Made by a program: the position numbers and the translations under genes
Part shown: positions 37,215 to 46,030 of the stretch, one piece after another
Position numbering within the stretch: position 1 is the first letter of the stretch
Layout: each line of letters begins with the position of its first letter
Origin: RYN-133 sp963708645
GTDB lineage: Bacteria; Actinomycetota; Actinomycetes; Mycobacteriales; Jatrophihabitantaceae
Assembly: GCA_963708645.1 (NCBI GenBank)
Contig: CAVPTA010000014.1
Span: 62,001-126,000, forward strand
Reading direction: 5' to 3'
DNA: 64,000 nt
The notes under the pieces: model-generated
Databases searched by the model: none
What the model saw: only the letters and a program-made list of their open reading frames with translations
What the model was told of the DNA's origin: nothing

Positions 37215-38068
37215 GTCGCTATGTGCACCGTGGACGGACCGCCCCACACCGCGAGCCCGAACAGCAGGTCGATGACCATGACGGCGATGAGCGAGGTCCG
37301 CACGGCGTAGCCGACCGCCGTCCCCACTCCCGCCGGGCCGCCGCTGGCATTGAAGCCGTAGTAACAGCACACCGAGATGACGACGAACGCCATCAGGACG
37401 GCTTTGAGGAACGACCACAGGATGTCGGCCGGTATCAAGAAGGTCGTGAAGTAGTGCTCGTAGTTGCCCGCCGACTGCCCGAAGAACACAACGACGACGA
37501 GGCGGGTGGACGCGTACGACATCACGATCGAGACCGCATACAGCGGCACGACCGCGAGCAGGCCGGCCAGGATGCGGGTCGTCACGAGGTACGGGACGGA
37601 CGGGATCGACATCACCTCGAGCGCGTCGACCTCTTCGCTCACCCGCATCGCGCCCAACTGCGCGGTGAATCCCGCGCCGACGGTCGCAGTGAGTGCGATG
37701 CCGGCGATCGCGGGCGCTGCCTCGCGAGTGTTGACGTAGGCCGCCACGAACCCGGACAGCGCGCTGACGCCGATGTTGCCCAGCGAGGTGTAACCCTGCA
37801 GCCCGACCTCGACGCCCGCGGCCGCCGTGAGGAAGCCGACGACCACGACCGTCCCGCCGATCAAGGCGAGCGCGCCGCTGCCCAGACTCACCTCGGCGAG
37901 CAGTCGCAGCACCTCTTTGCGGTAGCGGCGCACTGTGCGCCCGGTCCAGCCGATCGCTCGTCCGTAGAAGGCGAGTTGGTGACCCATGCCGATGAGTGCG
38001 CGGCCCACAGGCGCGACCATGCGGGTGGCGTAGATGACGAGCGCGGTCTGCGGCAGCGGCTTGGTCAC
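37211..38068 (-). CDS. yrbEB: YrbE/MlaE-family permease B
   Basis: 285 aa from GTG 38068, 2 bp after yrbEA. MlaE permease fold: GGTVVVVGFLTAAAGVEVGL, LGAMRVSEEVDALEVMSIPS (the conserved Glu-rich coupling loop), RILAGLLAVVPLYAVSIVMS, and five or so hydrophobic helices. It pairs with yrbEA to form the inner-membrane channel powered by an Mce ATPase (MceG), which is not in this window. Confidence 0.93.
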   Translation of the reverse strand: MTKPLPQTALVIYATRMVAPVGRALIGMGHQLAFYGRAIGWTGRTVRRYRKEVLRLLAEVSLGSGALALIGGTVVVVGFLTAAAGVEVGLQGYTSLGNIGVSALSGFVAAYVNTREAAPAIAGIALTATVGAGFTAQLGAMRVSEEVDALEVMSIPSVPYLVTTRILAGLLAVVPLYAVSIVMSYASTRLVVVVFFGQSAGNYEHYFTTFLIPADILWSFLKAVLMAFVVISVCCYYGFNASGGPAGVGTAVGYAVRTSLIAVMVIDLLFGLAVWGGPSTVHIAT

Positions 38069-38070
38069 GG

Positions 38071-38944
38071 TCAGCTTCCGCCCTTGATCTGCAGGAAGAT
38101 CGCCGTGATGACGCTGTTCGCGAAGAACAGCAGCATGAAACTGAACACGACTGTCTGGTTGACGGCGTCGCCGACACCCTTTGGGCCGCCCTTCACGTTC
38201 AATCCCATGAAGCACGCGACGAGACCGGCGAGCAGGCCGAACACCGCCGCCTTGAATTCACTCGTCAGGAAGTCGAACATTCCGACCAACAGCGTCACGT
38301 TGGACACGAACAGGCCGGCGCTGGCGTGCTCGACGTAGACGGAGAAGATGAAGCCGCCGATCAACCCGAAGATCGTCACGAAGCTGTTCAGCGCGAGCGC
38401 GACGACCGTCGACGCGAGCACGCGTGGCACGACCAGGCGCTGCAACGGATTGACGCCAAGAGTCACCATCGCGTCGATCTCTTCGCGGATGGTGCGTGAG
38501 CCGAGGTCGGCGCAGATCGCGGTCGCGCCGGAACCCGCGACGACAAGGACGCTGACCAGCGGACCGATCTCACGCACGACAGCGAGCCCTGCCCCGGCGC
38601 CGGCCAGGTCGACCGCGCCGAGTTCGGCCAGCAGCTGGTTGATCTGGAAGACGATGATCACGCAGAACGGAATCGCTACGAGCAGTGTCGGTATGAACGA
38701 CACGCGCGCGATGAACCACGCCTGCTCGATGAACTCGCGCAACTGGAACGGACGCCGGAACATCTGGACGAACGTGTCCAAACACATCGAGTAGAACCGG
38801 CCGAGCAGGGCCGCGGCATCGCGCGATCGGGCGACAACCCACGGCAACTCGACCTGCGAGGCTGGCTTGCGGCTCCGCGGGCTTCGGCGGCGGCGGCGGT
38901 GCGGAGCCGTCCGCGGGTCGCGGTGGTGCGGCGACATCGCTCAC
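38071..38944 (-). CDS. yrbEA: YrbE/MlaE-family permease A (one frame step)
   Basis: About 291 codons from GTG 38944. A Pro-rich N-terminus (MSDVAAPPRPADGSAPPPPP) steps frame near 38,870 (one-base gain) into VELPWVVARSRDAAALLGRF. MlaE motifs: REIGPLVSVLVVAGSGATAI, then GSRTIREEIDAMVTLGVNPL (coupling loop) and VKGGPKGVGDAVNQTVVFSF. It is the first gene of the mce operon; a KstR-like site lies 69 bp upstream. Confidence 0.9.
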
Positions 38945-39012
38945 GGCACACCCACCCTCGGCTCGTCACGGGCGACGGCAACTGAGGCCCCGCGCCGTCC
39001 CATCGACGAAAC

Positions 39013-39026
39013 TGTAACCTGTTATA
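39013..39026 (-). promoter_or_regulatory. KstR-like operator upstream of the mce operon
   Basis: TGTAACCTGTTATA matches the KstR consensus TNNAACNNGTTNNA at all fixed positions and sits within a longer dyad (AACTgTAAC / GTTAtAGTT). On the minus strand it falls between a TTGCGA -35-like hexamer and a TACAGT -10-like hexamer, as a repressor site should. Confidence 0.65.
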
Positions 39027-39099
39027 GTTTTGTCGCAACCAAGAGATTTGCAGAGCTGCAGGGCTCTCACCCGTCACGCAGGTATACCCCGGCGCTAGC

Positions 39100-40333
39100 T
39101 CATCCAACCCCCGCTGCAAGACCGGTTGCCGGGAGTGAGATCCAGCCACGCGTGAACGATGAATACAGCCGCGTTCCGGCGTCGACATCGACGCCGATGT
39201 GCGGGTGACGAGCAAGCAATTGCTCGAAGGCGACGCGCGCCTGCAACTTTGCGAAGTGCGAGCCGATGCAGAAGTGCGCACCGCTGGAAAATGCAAGGTG
39301 CCGCTTCACGTCGCGGGTGATGTCCAGGCGATCGGCGTCGTCGCCGAACTCGCGTTCGTCACGATTGGCCGATCCGAACAGCATCATCACCTTCGTGCCT
39401 TCGGCGATGTCGACACCGCGCACGGTCACGGGACGGGTGACACACCGCGCCAACCCTTGCACCGACGACTCGAGGCGAAGGAACTCGACCAGCGCAGCGG
39501 GAATCGACTCCGGTGCCGCAACGAGTCGTTCGCGGCTCGCGTGGTCGCGATCCAGCAGCATCACACCGTGCGAGATCAGGTTGCCGGTCGTGTCGTTTCC
39601 ACCGGCGACCATGACGAAGCAGAAGCCGAGGATGTCCCAGTCGGTGAGCCGCTGCCCGTCGATCTCCGCAGCGATCAGAGCGCTGAGCAGGTCGTCGGTC
39701 GGCTCGGAGCGTCGTGCCGTGATCGCGTCGGAGAAATAGCCGTACATCTCGGCGACCGCGCCGGCCGCGTCGCCGAGACCGTCGATCGCGAAACCTGGCA
39801 TCCTGCAATCGGACCAGCCCGGCGACCCACGGATCGAAGCGATGCCGGTCCGCCTCCGGAATGCCGAGCAACACGCTGAGCACGAACGTGGGAATCGGCG
39901 AGGAGAAGTCGCGATGCAGGTCGACCGCACGCCCTTCGGCGCCAGCTTGCTCCATCAGGTCGATGCGCTGGTCGACGAACGCGCGCAATTCCGCCTCGAG
40001 CGCAGCAACCCGGCGTGGCGTGAACGCCGACCCGATCAACCCGCGCAGTTGGGTGTGCACGGGCGGGTCGAGCATCACGATCGTCGGCGCGAGTCCGAGT
40101 TCGGCAGGTTCGTTGCGGAATGTGATGCCGGACGCGGACGAGAAGGTCGCCGGGTCTCGGACCGCCTGCCAGACGTCCTCGAACCGGGACAGCACGACGA
40201 AGTCGTCATCGCCGCCCTGGCCGCGATGACGGTGCACCGGGTCGTGGTCACGCAGGTGGCGGTAGGCCTCGTAGGGGTCGGCGAGCACGACCGGGTCGTA
40301 CGGGTCGTAGGCCGCCGCCCGTGTCCTGGTCAT
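39100..40333 (-). CDS. cytochrome P450 (one frame step)
   Basis: About 411 codons from ATG 40333, behind AGAGGTGG. Seen are TIVMLDPPVHTQLRGLIGSA (C-helix region), the I-helix oxygen motif VMVAGGNDTTGNLISHG, the ExxR helix as ALVEFLRLESSVQGLAR, and the heme loop LAFSSGAHFCIGSHFAKLQ with the ligand Cys. The frame steps near 39,800 (GATGCCAGG should be GATGCAGG). The CYP family cannot be fixed by eye. Position between a TetR gene and a sterol-type mce operon makes a lipid or steroid substrate plausible. Confidence 0.85.
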
Positions 40334-40356
40334 CGACCCCACCTCTCGAATTCAAT

Positions 40357-40373
40357 GTAATGACGGACGTTAC
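40357..40373. promoter_or_regulatory. operator candidate between P450 and TetR genes
   Basis: GTAATGACGGACGTTAC, an imperfect dyad with GTAA/TTAC ends, in the 56-bp divergent gap. The likely ligand is the TetR protein encoded alongside, which would then control both genes. Confidence 0.5.
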
Positions 40374-40389
40374 CAACTATCGTGGTCCG

Positions 40390-40998
40390 GTGCCTGTCGA
40401 CGCAACCCGCACCCGTGAGCGGCTGCTTGCCGAGGGCGCCCGGCACTTCGCCGAGCGCGGCATCCACGGAGCACAGATGCGAGAGGTCGTCCGGGCCGCC
40501 GGTCAGGCCAACGACTCGGCGGTGCACTACCACTTCGGATCGCGGGACGGGCTGCTCGCCTCGATCTGCACCCGGCATCTGGACGCGATGGAACCCGATC
40601 GGCGTGCGCGCCTGGCCCGGCAAGGCCACGACCCCGACCTGCACACCGTCCTGACTGATCTCATCGCGCCGACCGCGCAACGGCTGGCGACGCAGGACGG
40701 CCGCTACTTCCTGCGCATCACCGCCCAACTGGCCAGCCAGGCCGGCGTGCGGAGCGGGACTCCCCCGGCACTCATCGGCGAAGCACTGCGCGTCCAGCTC
40801 GAGCAGCTGCGCTCGCTGTGCTCGGCGTCGATGTCGCCTGCACTGGCCGGCGAGCGGATCTCGATCGTCGTCGGCGCGCTCACGGCGGCCCTGGCCGAAC
40901 GCGCCGTGGCGATCGACGACCACGCCACGCTTCACCTCGACGACAAGCAGTTCGTCGCGAATCTGGTCACGATGCTTGCGGCCGCACTGCAGTCTTGA
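40390..40998 (+). CDS. TetR-family regulator
   Basis: 202 aa from GTG 40390. The in-frame ATG at 40360 would place the operator inside the gene, so the GTG is preferred, perhaps leaderless behind TATCGT. The HTH is GIHGAQMREVVRAAGQANDS with AVHYHFGSRDGLLASIC. The C-terminal domain is helical. It is divergent from the P450, suggesting it represses that gene. Confidence 0.82.
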   Translation: MPVDATRTRERLLAEGARHFAERGIHGAQMREVVRAAGQANDSAVHYHFGSRDGLLASICTRHLDAMEPDRRARLARQGHDPDLHTVLTDLIAPTAQRLATQDGRYFLRITAQLASQAGVRSGTPPALIGEALRVQLEQLRSLCSASMSPALAGERISIVVGALTAALAERAVAIDDHATLHLDDKQFVANLVTMLAAALQS

Positions 40999-41088
40999 CC
41001 GAATCTTTCGGTGCAAACCATCGGGTTGAGCTGGAAATGTCGCTAGCGTGCGCTCGAAACCGGTATCAAATCACTCAGGAGCGCACTC

Positions 41089-42543
41089 ATGGTTCGCATG
41101 CGCATATCTTCAACAGTCGTAGCGTCACTGGCGCTCGTACTCCCAGCAGCAATGCTCACGGCCGCGGCAACAAGCCAGGCCACCGTTCACACCGCCGGCG
41201 ACCGCGCCGGGCACGCCGCGTCCTGTGCACAGGTACGGACGATGGCCACGATCCATCGGGCCGGACACATCAGTGGTGTCGCCGCGATCGCCCGCAACTC
41301 CGGATCCTGCGCACCCGGCGCCGCGTTGCTGAACCCGGGCGAGCCGCCGTACCTGACCAACTCGCACCCTCCGTTGAACAGGCACGGCGGACGGGTGATG
41401 GACGTGTCGCCGAGCAGCACCCTCGTCGTGACACCGATTTACTGGGTGCCGAGCGGCTACTCGTTCGCGTCCGGCTACCAAAACGTCATCCAGCAGTACC
41501 TGACTGACGTCGGTAAGGACAGCGGAAAGCGCACGAACGTCTTCTCGACGAACACCCAGTACGCCGGCAGCAACGGCACCGTGCACTACAAGATGGCTGC
41601 GGCAGGAGCGATCACCGACACGAGCGCGTTGCCGACGACCGCCTGCACGATCGCAACCGACCCGGTCTATTCGGACAACTCCAGCTACAACGCCTGCGTC
41701 GATGACAGCCAGCTGCGGACCGAGATCGCGCACGTCGTCTCGACCCACTCGCTGACGACCGATCTCAACCACATCTACGCGATCTTCCTGCCCAAGGGCG
41801 TCGAGTCCTGCTTCTACAGCGACGCCGGGATCCCGAGCGGGCAGAACAACGCGTGCACGATCAACGACACGCCGACTGCGGCATACTGCGCCTACCACAG
41901 CTCGTTCGGCTCCGGCGGGAATGCGATCTACGCGGCCATGCCGTTCCCGGTCTACCAGTCCCCTACTGGATTCACCTGTTCGTCCGACCGCGGTAGCCGT
42001 GCCCCCCAGACGCCGAACAACAACGTTCCCGCAGACACCGTGATCAGCACGCTCAGCCACGAGCTCTCCGAGTCGATCACCGACCCGAACGGCAACGCGT
42101 GGTACGCCTCCGACGGCAACGAGAACGGCGACCTGTGCGCCTACATCTACGGCAACGTCACCGGGACCTCGGGTCACCTGTACAACCAGACGATCAACGG
42201 GCATCACTACCTGACCCAAGAGGAATTCAGCAACAAGGAGTACACGTCGGGCGTCGCCGGCTGCGAGCAGGACGAGAGGACACCGGCGGTCACTTCGCTG
42301 TCGCGGACGTCCGGGTCCAAGTCCGGCGGCGGAACTGCCATTACGATCCACGGCACGTCGTTCCGCAAGGGCACTACGACGGTCAAGTTCGGGACCACCC
42401 TGGGCAAGTCCGTGACCGTCTCCTCGCAGACGTCGTTGACGGTCATCGCTCCGGCCCACAAGGTCGGTCAGGTAGACGTTCGAGTCACCACACCGAACGG
42501 CACCAGTGCCGTGGTCGGCGCTGACAAGTACCGCTTCCACTAA
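41089..42543 (+). CDS. secreted protein with HELSE motif and C-terminal IPT/TIG domain
   Basis: 484 aa with a signal peptide (about 1-31). The main domain contains VTPIYWVPSGYSFASGYQNV, DLNHIYAIFLPKGVESCFYS, then STLSHELSESITDPNGNAWY and NENGDLCAYIYGN. The HELSE...TDP...GDLC pattern recurs in a group of bacterial secreted proteins and could be a metal-binding active site (inference). Residues about 400-484 form an IPT/TIG Ig-like domain. Several Cys pairs suggest disulfides. The substrate is unknown. Confidence 0.72.
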   Translation: MVRMRISSTVVASLALVLPAAMLTAAATSQATVHTAGDRAGHAASCAQVRTMATIHRAGHISGVAAIARNSGSCAPGAALLNPGEPPYLTNSHPPLNRHGGRVMDVSPSSTLVVTPIYWVPSGYSFASGYQNVIQQYLTDVGKDSGKRTNVFSTNTQYAGSNGTVHYKMAAAGAITDTSALPTTACTIATDPVYSDNSSYNACVDDSQLRTEIAHVVSTHSLTTDLNHIYAIFLPKGVESCFYSDAGIPSGQNNACTINDTPTAAYCAYHSSFGSGGNAIYAAMPFPVYQSPTGFTCSSDRGSRAPQTPNNNVPADTVISTLSHELSESITDPNGNAWYASDGNENGDLCAYIYGNVTGTSGHLYNQTINGHHYLTQEEFSNKEYTSGVAGCEQDERTPAVTSLSRTSGSKSGGGTAITIHGTSFRKGTTTVKFGTTLGKSVTVSSQTSLTVIAPAHKVGQVDVRVTTPNGTSAVVGADKYRFH

Positions 42544-42590
42544 GCACAAATACGGGCGTCGCCGGCATCGGCGGCGCGGATGATGGGCTT

Positions 42591-43271
42591 GTGGTCTCCC
42601 CACTCGCCTACTGGCTTTGCGTCGGAGTCGCCGTCGCGTTGTGTGCACCAGTGTGCGTAGCAGCGCGGCGGCGACCCGGTGGTTGGACGGTCTGGGTGCG
42701 TCGCGCGCTCGCTCTCGTGCTTGCCGCCGTCGCGATCACCTTCGTGCTCAGCCCCATAGTCGAAGGCACGTGGACGGCGCGCGCTGCGCTCCCGGTCGAT
42801 CTGTGCGATGCCGCCGTCGTCATCGCTGCGGCCGCATGTTGGTGGCCGCAGCTGCAGCTCGCGGTCGAACTGACGTACTTCTGGGGACTTGCCGGCACGT
42901 TGCAAGCGGTGACGACGCCGGATCTGAACGTGAGCTTTCCGCATCTCGAGTTCTGGGAGTTCGTGATCGGTCATCTCGGCATCGTCTTCGCGGCGGTGTT
43001 CCTCGTCGTAGGGCTGCGGCACGTCCCGCGTCGTGGTGCGACGGTGCGCGTCTTCGCGGTCACGATTGCCTATGCGTGCGTGGTCGGGGTCATCGACTCG
43101 ATCACGGGTGGCAACTACATGTTCCTGAGGTCCGTTCCGTCACACGCGTCCCTGCTCTCGGTGCTTGGCCCGTGGCCGTGGTACATCGTCAGCGCAGCAG
43201 CCGTCGCGCTCGTGCTACTCGCGGTCCTGGATGCCCCGTTCCGGCGATCACGTCGGACCGCAGTTCATTAG
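42591..43271 (+). CDS. TIGR02206-family integral membrane protein
   Basis: 226 aa from GTG 42591, about seven helices. Family marks: ALPVDLCDAAVVIAAAACWW, TYFWGLAGTLQAVTTPDLNV, FPHLEFWEFVIGHLGIVFAA, TGGNYMFLRSVPSHASLLSV and LGPWPWYIVSAAAVALVLL. The family (YwaF-like) is widespread and uncharacterised. Confidence 0.85.
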   Translation: MVSPLAYWLCVGVAVALCAPVCVAARRRPGGWTVWVRRALALVLAAVAITFVLSPIVEGTWTARAALPVDLCDAAVVIAAAACWWPQLQLAVELTYFWGLAGTLQAVTTPDLNVSFPHLEFWEFVIGHLGIVFAAVFLVVGLRHVPRRGATVRVFAVTIAYACVVGVIDSITGGNYMFLRSVPSHASLLSVLGPWPWYIVSAAAVALVLLAVLDAPFRRSRRTAVH

Positions 43272-43303
43272 GGCCACAGTGCGCTGAGGGCCACAGTGCG
43301 CTG
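43270..43303. repeat. 17-bp tandem duplication
   Basis: Two exact copies of AGGGCCACAGTGCGCTG, followed by a partial third copy (AGGGCCGCT) that merges into the hairpin downstream. It begins at the stop of the TIGR02206 gene. Confidence 0.8.
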
Positions 43304-43304
43304 A

Positions 43305-43346
43305 GGGCCGCTGTCGACCGGACGGGGAGACGGTCGACAACGGCCC
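43305..43346 (+). terminator. strong hairpin after the TIGR02206 gene
   Basis: GGGCCG-C-TGTCGACC pairs with GGTCGACA-A-CGGCCC: 14 bp with a single mismatch and a 12-base loop. It is 34 bp past the stop. It is a likely terminator; the remaining gap to 43,488 shows nothing else. Confidence 0.65.
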
Positions 43347-43488
43347 TGCGGGGGACAGTGCTGCGCGGCGGGGGTTCGCGCAGCACCGGCGCGTGGCCGC
43401 TCGAACGCGTGGTCCCGCGGCTTGAGTCCATCTTGTTGCCTGGCCAGGTGTGCAGTACCCGGCCTGCGGACCAAATCGGTTAGTACGA

Positions 43489-44256
43489 ATGAGCCATCCC
43501 GCCTCGTCCCTCTACCCTGTCCCGGTGGCGTTGCAACTGACCGGCGAGCGCACCGTGCCGGGCATTCCGGCCGAGAACTACTGGTTTCGCCGGCACGAAG
43601 CGGCCTATGAATTCCTCGCGCCACAGGTCGCGGGATCGGTGCTGCTCGAAGTCGGCTGCGGTGAGGGTTATGGCACCGATCTGTTGACGCGATCGGCGCA
43701 CCGCGTACTTGGGATCGACTACGACGCGACGACGATCGTGCACGCGAACGATCACTACCCCACGGCAGAGTTCGTCAGGGCGAACCTCGCCGCGCTACCA
43801 GTCGCGTCCGGCGCGGTCGATGTCGCCGCGACGCTGCAGGTCATCGAGCATGTGTGGGACCACGGGCAGTTCGTCGACGAGTGCCGACGGGTGTTGCGTC
43901 CCGGCGGCCGGCTGATGGTCACCACCCCGAATCGGCTGACCTTCTCGCCGGGACTCGACACACCGGTCAACCCATTCCACACGAAGGAGTTCACGGCAGC
44001 CGAGCTCACCGGATTGATCGCCGCCCGCGGCTTCGCCGTCGACGCGGTGCTTGGCCTGCACGCCGGGCCGCGGCTCGCGGAGCTCGATGCTCGCTACGGA
44101 TCGTTCGTCGGCGCACAACTCGAGGTAGCACCCGAGCGCTGGTCCGCCGGTTTGCTCGACGACGTCACCTCGGTCGTCACCGCGGACTTCCCGATCCACG
44201 AGCGCAACGTCGACTCGTCACTCGACCTGCTCGTCCTCGCGCATCGGCTCGTCTGA
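43489..44256 (+). CDS. SAM-dependent methyltransferase, Rv3030-like
   Basis: 255 aa from ATG 43489, or 243 aa from GTG 43525 (VALQLTGERTVPG), where homologues seem to begin. Class I fold: motif I VLLEVGCGEGYGTDLL, VLGIDYDATTIVHAND, VAATLQVIEHVWDHGQFVDE and VLRPGGRLMVTTPNRLTFSP. QLTGERTVPGIPAENYWFRR is characteristic of Rv3030, proposed to act in methylglucose-lipopolysaccharide synthesis. The 3' end overlaps the opposite-strand membrane protein by 39 bp. Confidence 0.85.
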   Translation: MSHPASSLYPVPVALQLTGERTVPGIPAENYWFRRHEAAYEFLAPQVAGSVLLEVGCGEGYGTDLLTRSAHRVLGIDYDATTIVHANDHYPTAEFVRANLAALPVASGAVDVAATLQVIEHVWDHGQFVDECRRVLRPGGRLMVTTPNRLTFSPGLDTPVNPFHTKEFTAAELTGLIAARGFAVDAVLGLHAGPRLAELDARYGSFVGAQLEVAPERWSAGLLDDVTSVVTADFPIHERNVDSSLDLLVLAHRLV

Positions 44257-44814
44257 CAGTTCGCGCGGGCGCGAGAACACGGCGCGCAACTCGGCCAGTG
44301 CGAATGCGGCGCCGATCGTGAGGAGGACCGTGGCCAGCAGGAGGGCGAGCCCGGCCCAGTCGTGTGTCCGGTCGTCGCTGTCCGGAACGAACATCGCTCC
44401 CCAACCGGAGCAGAACACCCGCAGCTGACCGGTGTGCGGCGCGACGAAATGCGCGACAGTGGTCTCGGCCTTCGTGCCGACCGCCTCCGGCGACACCGAC
44501 AGCGGCTGGTCGTTGAAAGCCTGCGTAACGCCGGCAGTCGACCACGTGCACTGCAGATTGATGACGGTCTGCGAGTCGAGCACGCGGGTGGGGACTCCGC
44601 GGGCAAGCATCGCCGGAACCCCGCCGGGTACCGCGAGGGAATAGGTCTTGCCGGCCGTGACGTGCACCGCAGACGACGGGGTGGCGCCGTTGTCGAACGG
44701 GAGGTCCTGACTGCCGGCGATCACCCGCCACGCACCTATGAGCGCGAGGCCGAGGAGCAACGCGACAACAGCCACAATCGCGCGCGTCGGGGCACCTCGG
44801 CGCGCGGGTTGCAT
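44218..44814 (-). CDS. hypothetical membrane protein with two helices
   Basis: 198 aa from ATG 44814. Helix 1 is AIVAVVALLLGLALIGAWRV, helix 2 LALLLATVLLTIGAAFALAE. Between them is an outer domain of ~115 residues with two Cys (INLQCTWSTAGV, LRVFCSGWGAMF). It lies head-to-head with the glycosyltransferase (25 bp) and tail-to-tail overlapping the methyltransferase. It occupies the place where M. tuberculosis has the GH57 gene Rv3031. I do not recognise the family. Confidence 0.7.
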   Translation of the reverse strand: MQPARRGAPTRAIVAVVALLLGLALIGAWRVIAGSQDLPFDNGATPSSAVHVTAGKTYSLAVPGGVPAMLARGVPTRVLDSQTVINLQCTWSTAGVTQAFNDQPLSVSPEAVGTKAETTVAHFVAPHTGQLRVFCSGWGAMFVPDSDDRTHDWAGLALLLATVLLTIGAAFALAELRAVFSRPRELSDEPMREDEQVE

Positions 44815-44839
44815 GGTTGCGAGACTAACGTTCCTCGCC

Positions 44840-46030
44840 GTGCGCGTGGTGATGCTGTCGTGGGAGTACCCCCCGCTGGTCGTCGGCGGACTCGGTCGCC
44901 ATGTCGAGTCGCTGTCGCGCGAACTGGTCCGCGCCGGCCACGAGGTGCATGTCATCACACGCGGCGAGAAGGACGAGGTCCTCGACGAGGTCGTCGACGG
45001 CGTGCACGTGCGCCGGGCCGCGCTCGATCCGCTCGCGATCGATTTCACGACTGAGTCGCTGCTGGCGTGGGCGCAGGCGAGCGAGCACTCCCTGCTGCGA
45101 GCAGCGTTGCCGATCGTGCGGCGACGTCGCCCCGACGTCGTCCACGCGCACGACTGGCTCGTTGCGCAGTCCGGGGTGACGCTCGCCGCGGCGACGCGAA
45201 GCCCCCTGATCGCGACGATCCACGCGACCGAAGCCGGGCGGCATCAGGGCTGGTTGCCGGCCCCGCTGAACCTGGCGATCCATTCGGTCGAGCGATGGCT
45301 TGCATGCTCTGCCGACCAGGTGATCACATGCTCGCGACCCGGGCAGACCGAGACCGCCGAGTTGTTCGAACTCGACCCGGCCTCGGTGCATGTCGTCCCG
45401 AACGGAGTCGACCCCGACCGCTGGCGCAGCACCCGGCGGCAACGCGCCGAGCTCCGGTCACGCCACGCCGGCGACGGACCGCTGGTCGTCTATGCCGGTC
45501 GGTTGGTGCACGAGAAGGGCGTGCAGACCTTGCTGTCGGCGTTACGCCCACTCCGCGAACGACACCCCGGCCTGCGACTGGTCGTGGCGGGCACCGGCAC
45601 GCACGAGGACGCACTGCACGAGCAGGCCCGCTCGCTGCACGTCGTCCGCGCCGTCGACTGGGTGGGATTCGTGCCCGGCTCGCAGGTGGCGATGTTGTTC
45701 GGCGTGGCGGACGTTGCCGTCGTCCCCTCGCTCTACGAGCCGTTCGGGATCGTCGCGCTCGAGGCCGCTGCAGCCGGGACGCCGGTGGTGGCCGCGACGA
45801 CCGGCGGCCTCGTCGATCTGATCGACGATCACGTCGCCACGGCCGGTTTCGCGGCCGGCGACGTTGCCGCGCTTGTCGATGCGGTCGACGCGGTGCTCGC
45901 TGATCCCGCTGCGGCGCAACGGTCCGTCGCCCGAGCACGACGGGTGCTGGCGCGCGGCTACACATGGGCAGCGGTCGCCGACCGCACCGTCCGCGTCTAT
46001 GAGGAAGCGGTCGGCCGCAAGGACCGGTAA
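44840..46030 (+). CDS. GT4 glycosyltransferase, Rv3032-like alpha-1,4-glucosyltransferase
   Basis: 396 aa from GTG 44840 (VRVVMLSWEYPPLVVGGLGR), aligned with the Rv3032 N-terminus as I recall it. Donor-site motifs: ATIHATEAGRHQGWLPAPL, HVVPNGVDPDRW, VVYAGRLVHEKGVQTLLSAL, and PSLYEPFGIVALEAAAAGTP with the two conserved Glu. Rv3032 elongates methylglucose lipopolysaccharide and capsular glucan. The 3' end overlaps the convergent marR gene by 34 bp. Confidence 0.87.
   Translation: MRVVMLSWEYPPLVVGGLGRHVESLSRELVRAGHEVHVITRGEKDEVLDEVVDGVHVRRAALDPLAIDFTTESLLAWAQASEHSLLRAALPIVRRRRPDVVHAHDWLVAQSGVTLAAATRSPLIATIHATEAGRHQGWLPAPLNLAIHSVERWLACSADQVITCSRPGQTETAELFELDPASVHVVPNGVDPDRWRSTRRQRAELRSRHAGDGPLVVYAGRLVHEKGVQTLLSALRPLRERHPGLRLVVAGTGTHEDALHEQARSLHVVRAVDWVGFVPGSQVAMLFGVADVAVVPSLYEPFGIVALEAAAAGTPVVAATTGGLVDLIDDHVATAGFAAGDVAALVDAVDAVLADPAAAQRSVARARRVLARGYTWAAVADRTVRVYEEAVGRKDR

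Noticed and set aside
36030..38177. 715-aa open frame covering mceA and upstream sequence
   Set aside because: Only residues from ATG 37214 are Mce-like. The N-terminal part is antisense-type Arg-rich sequence in another frame of yrbEB.
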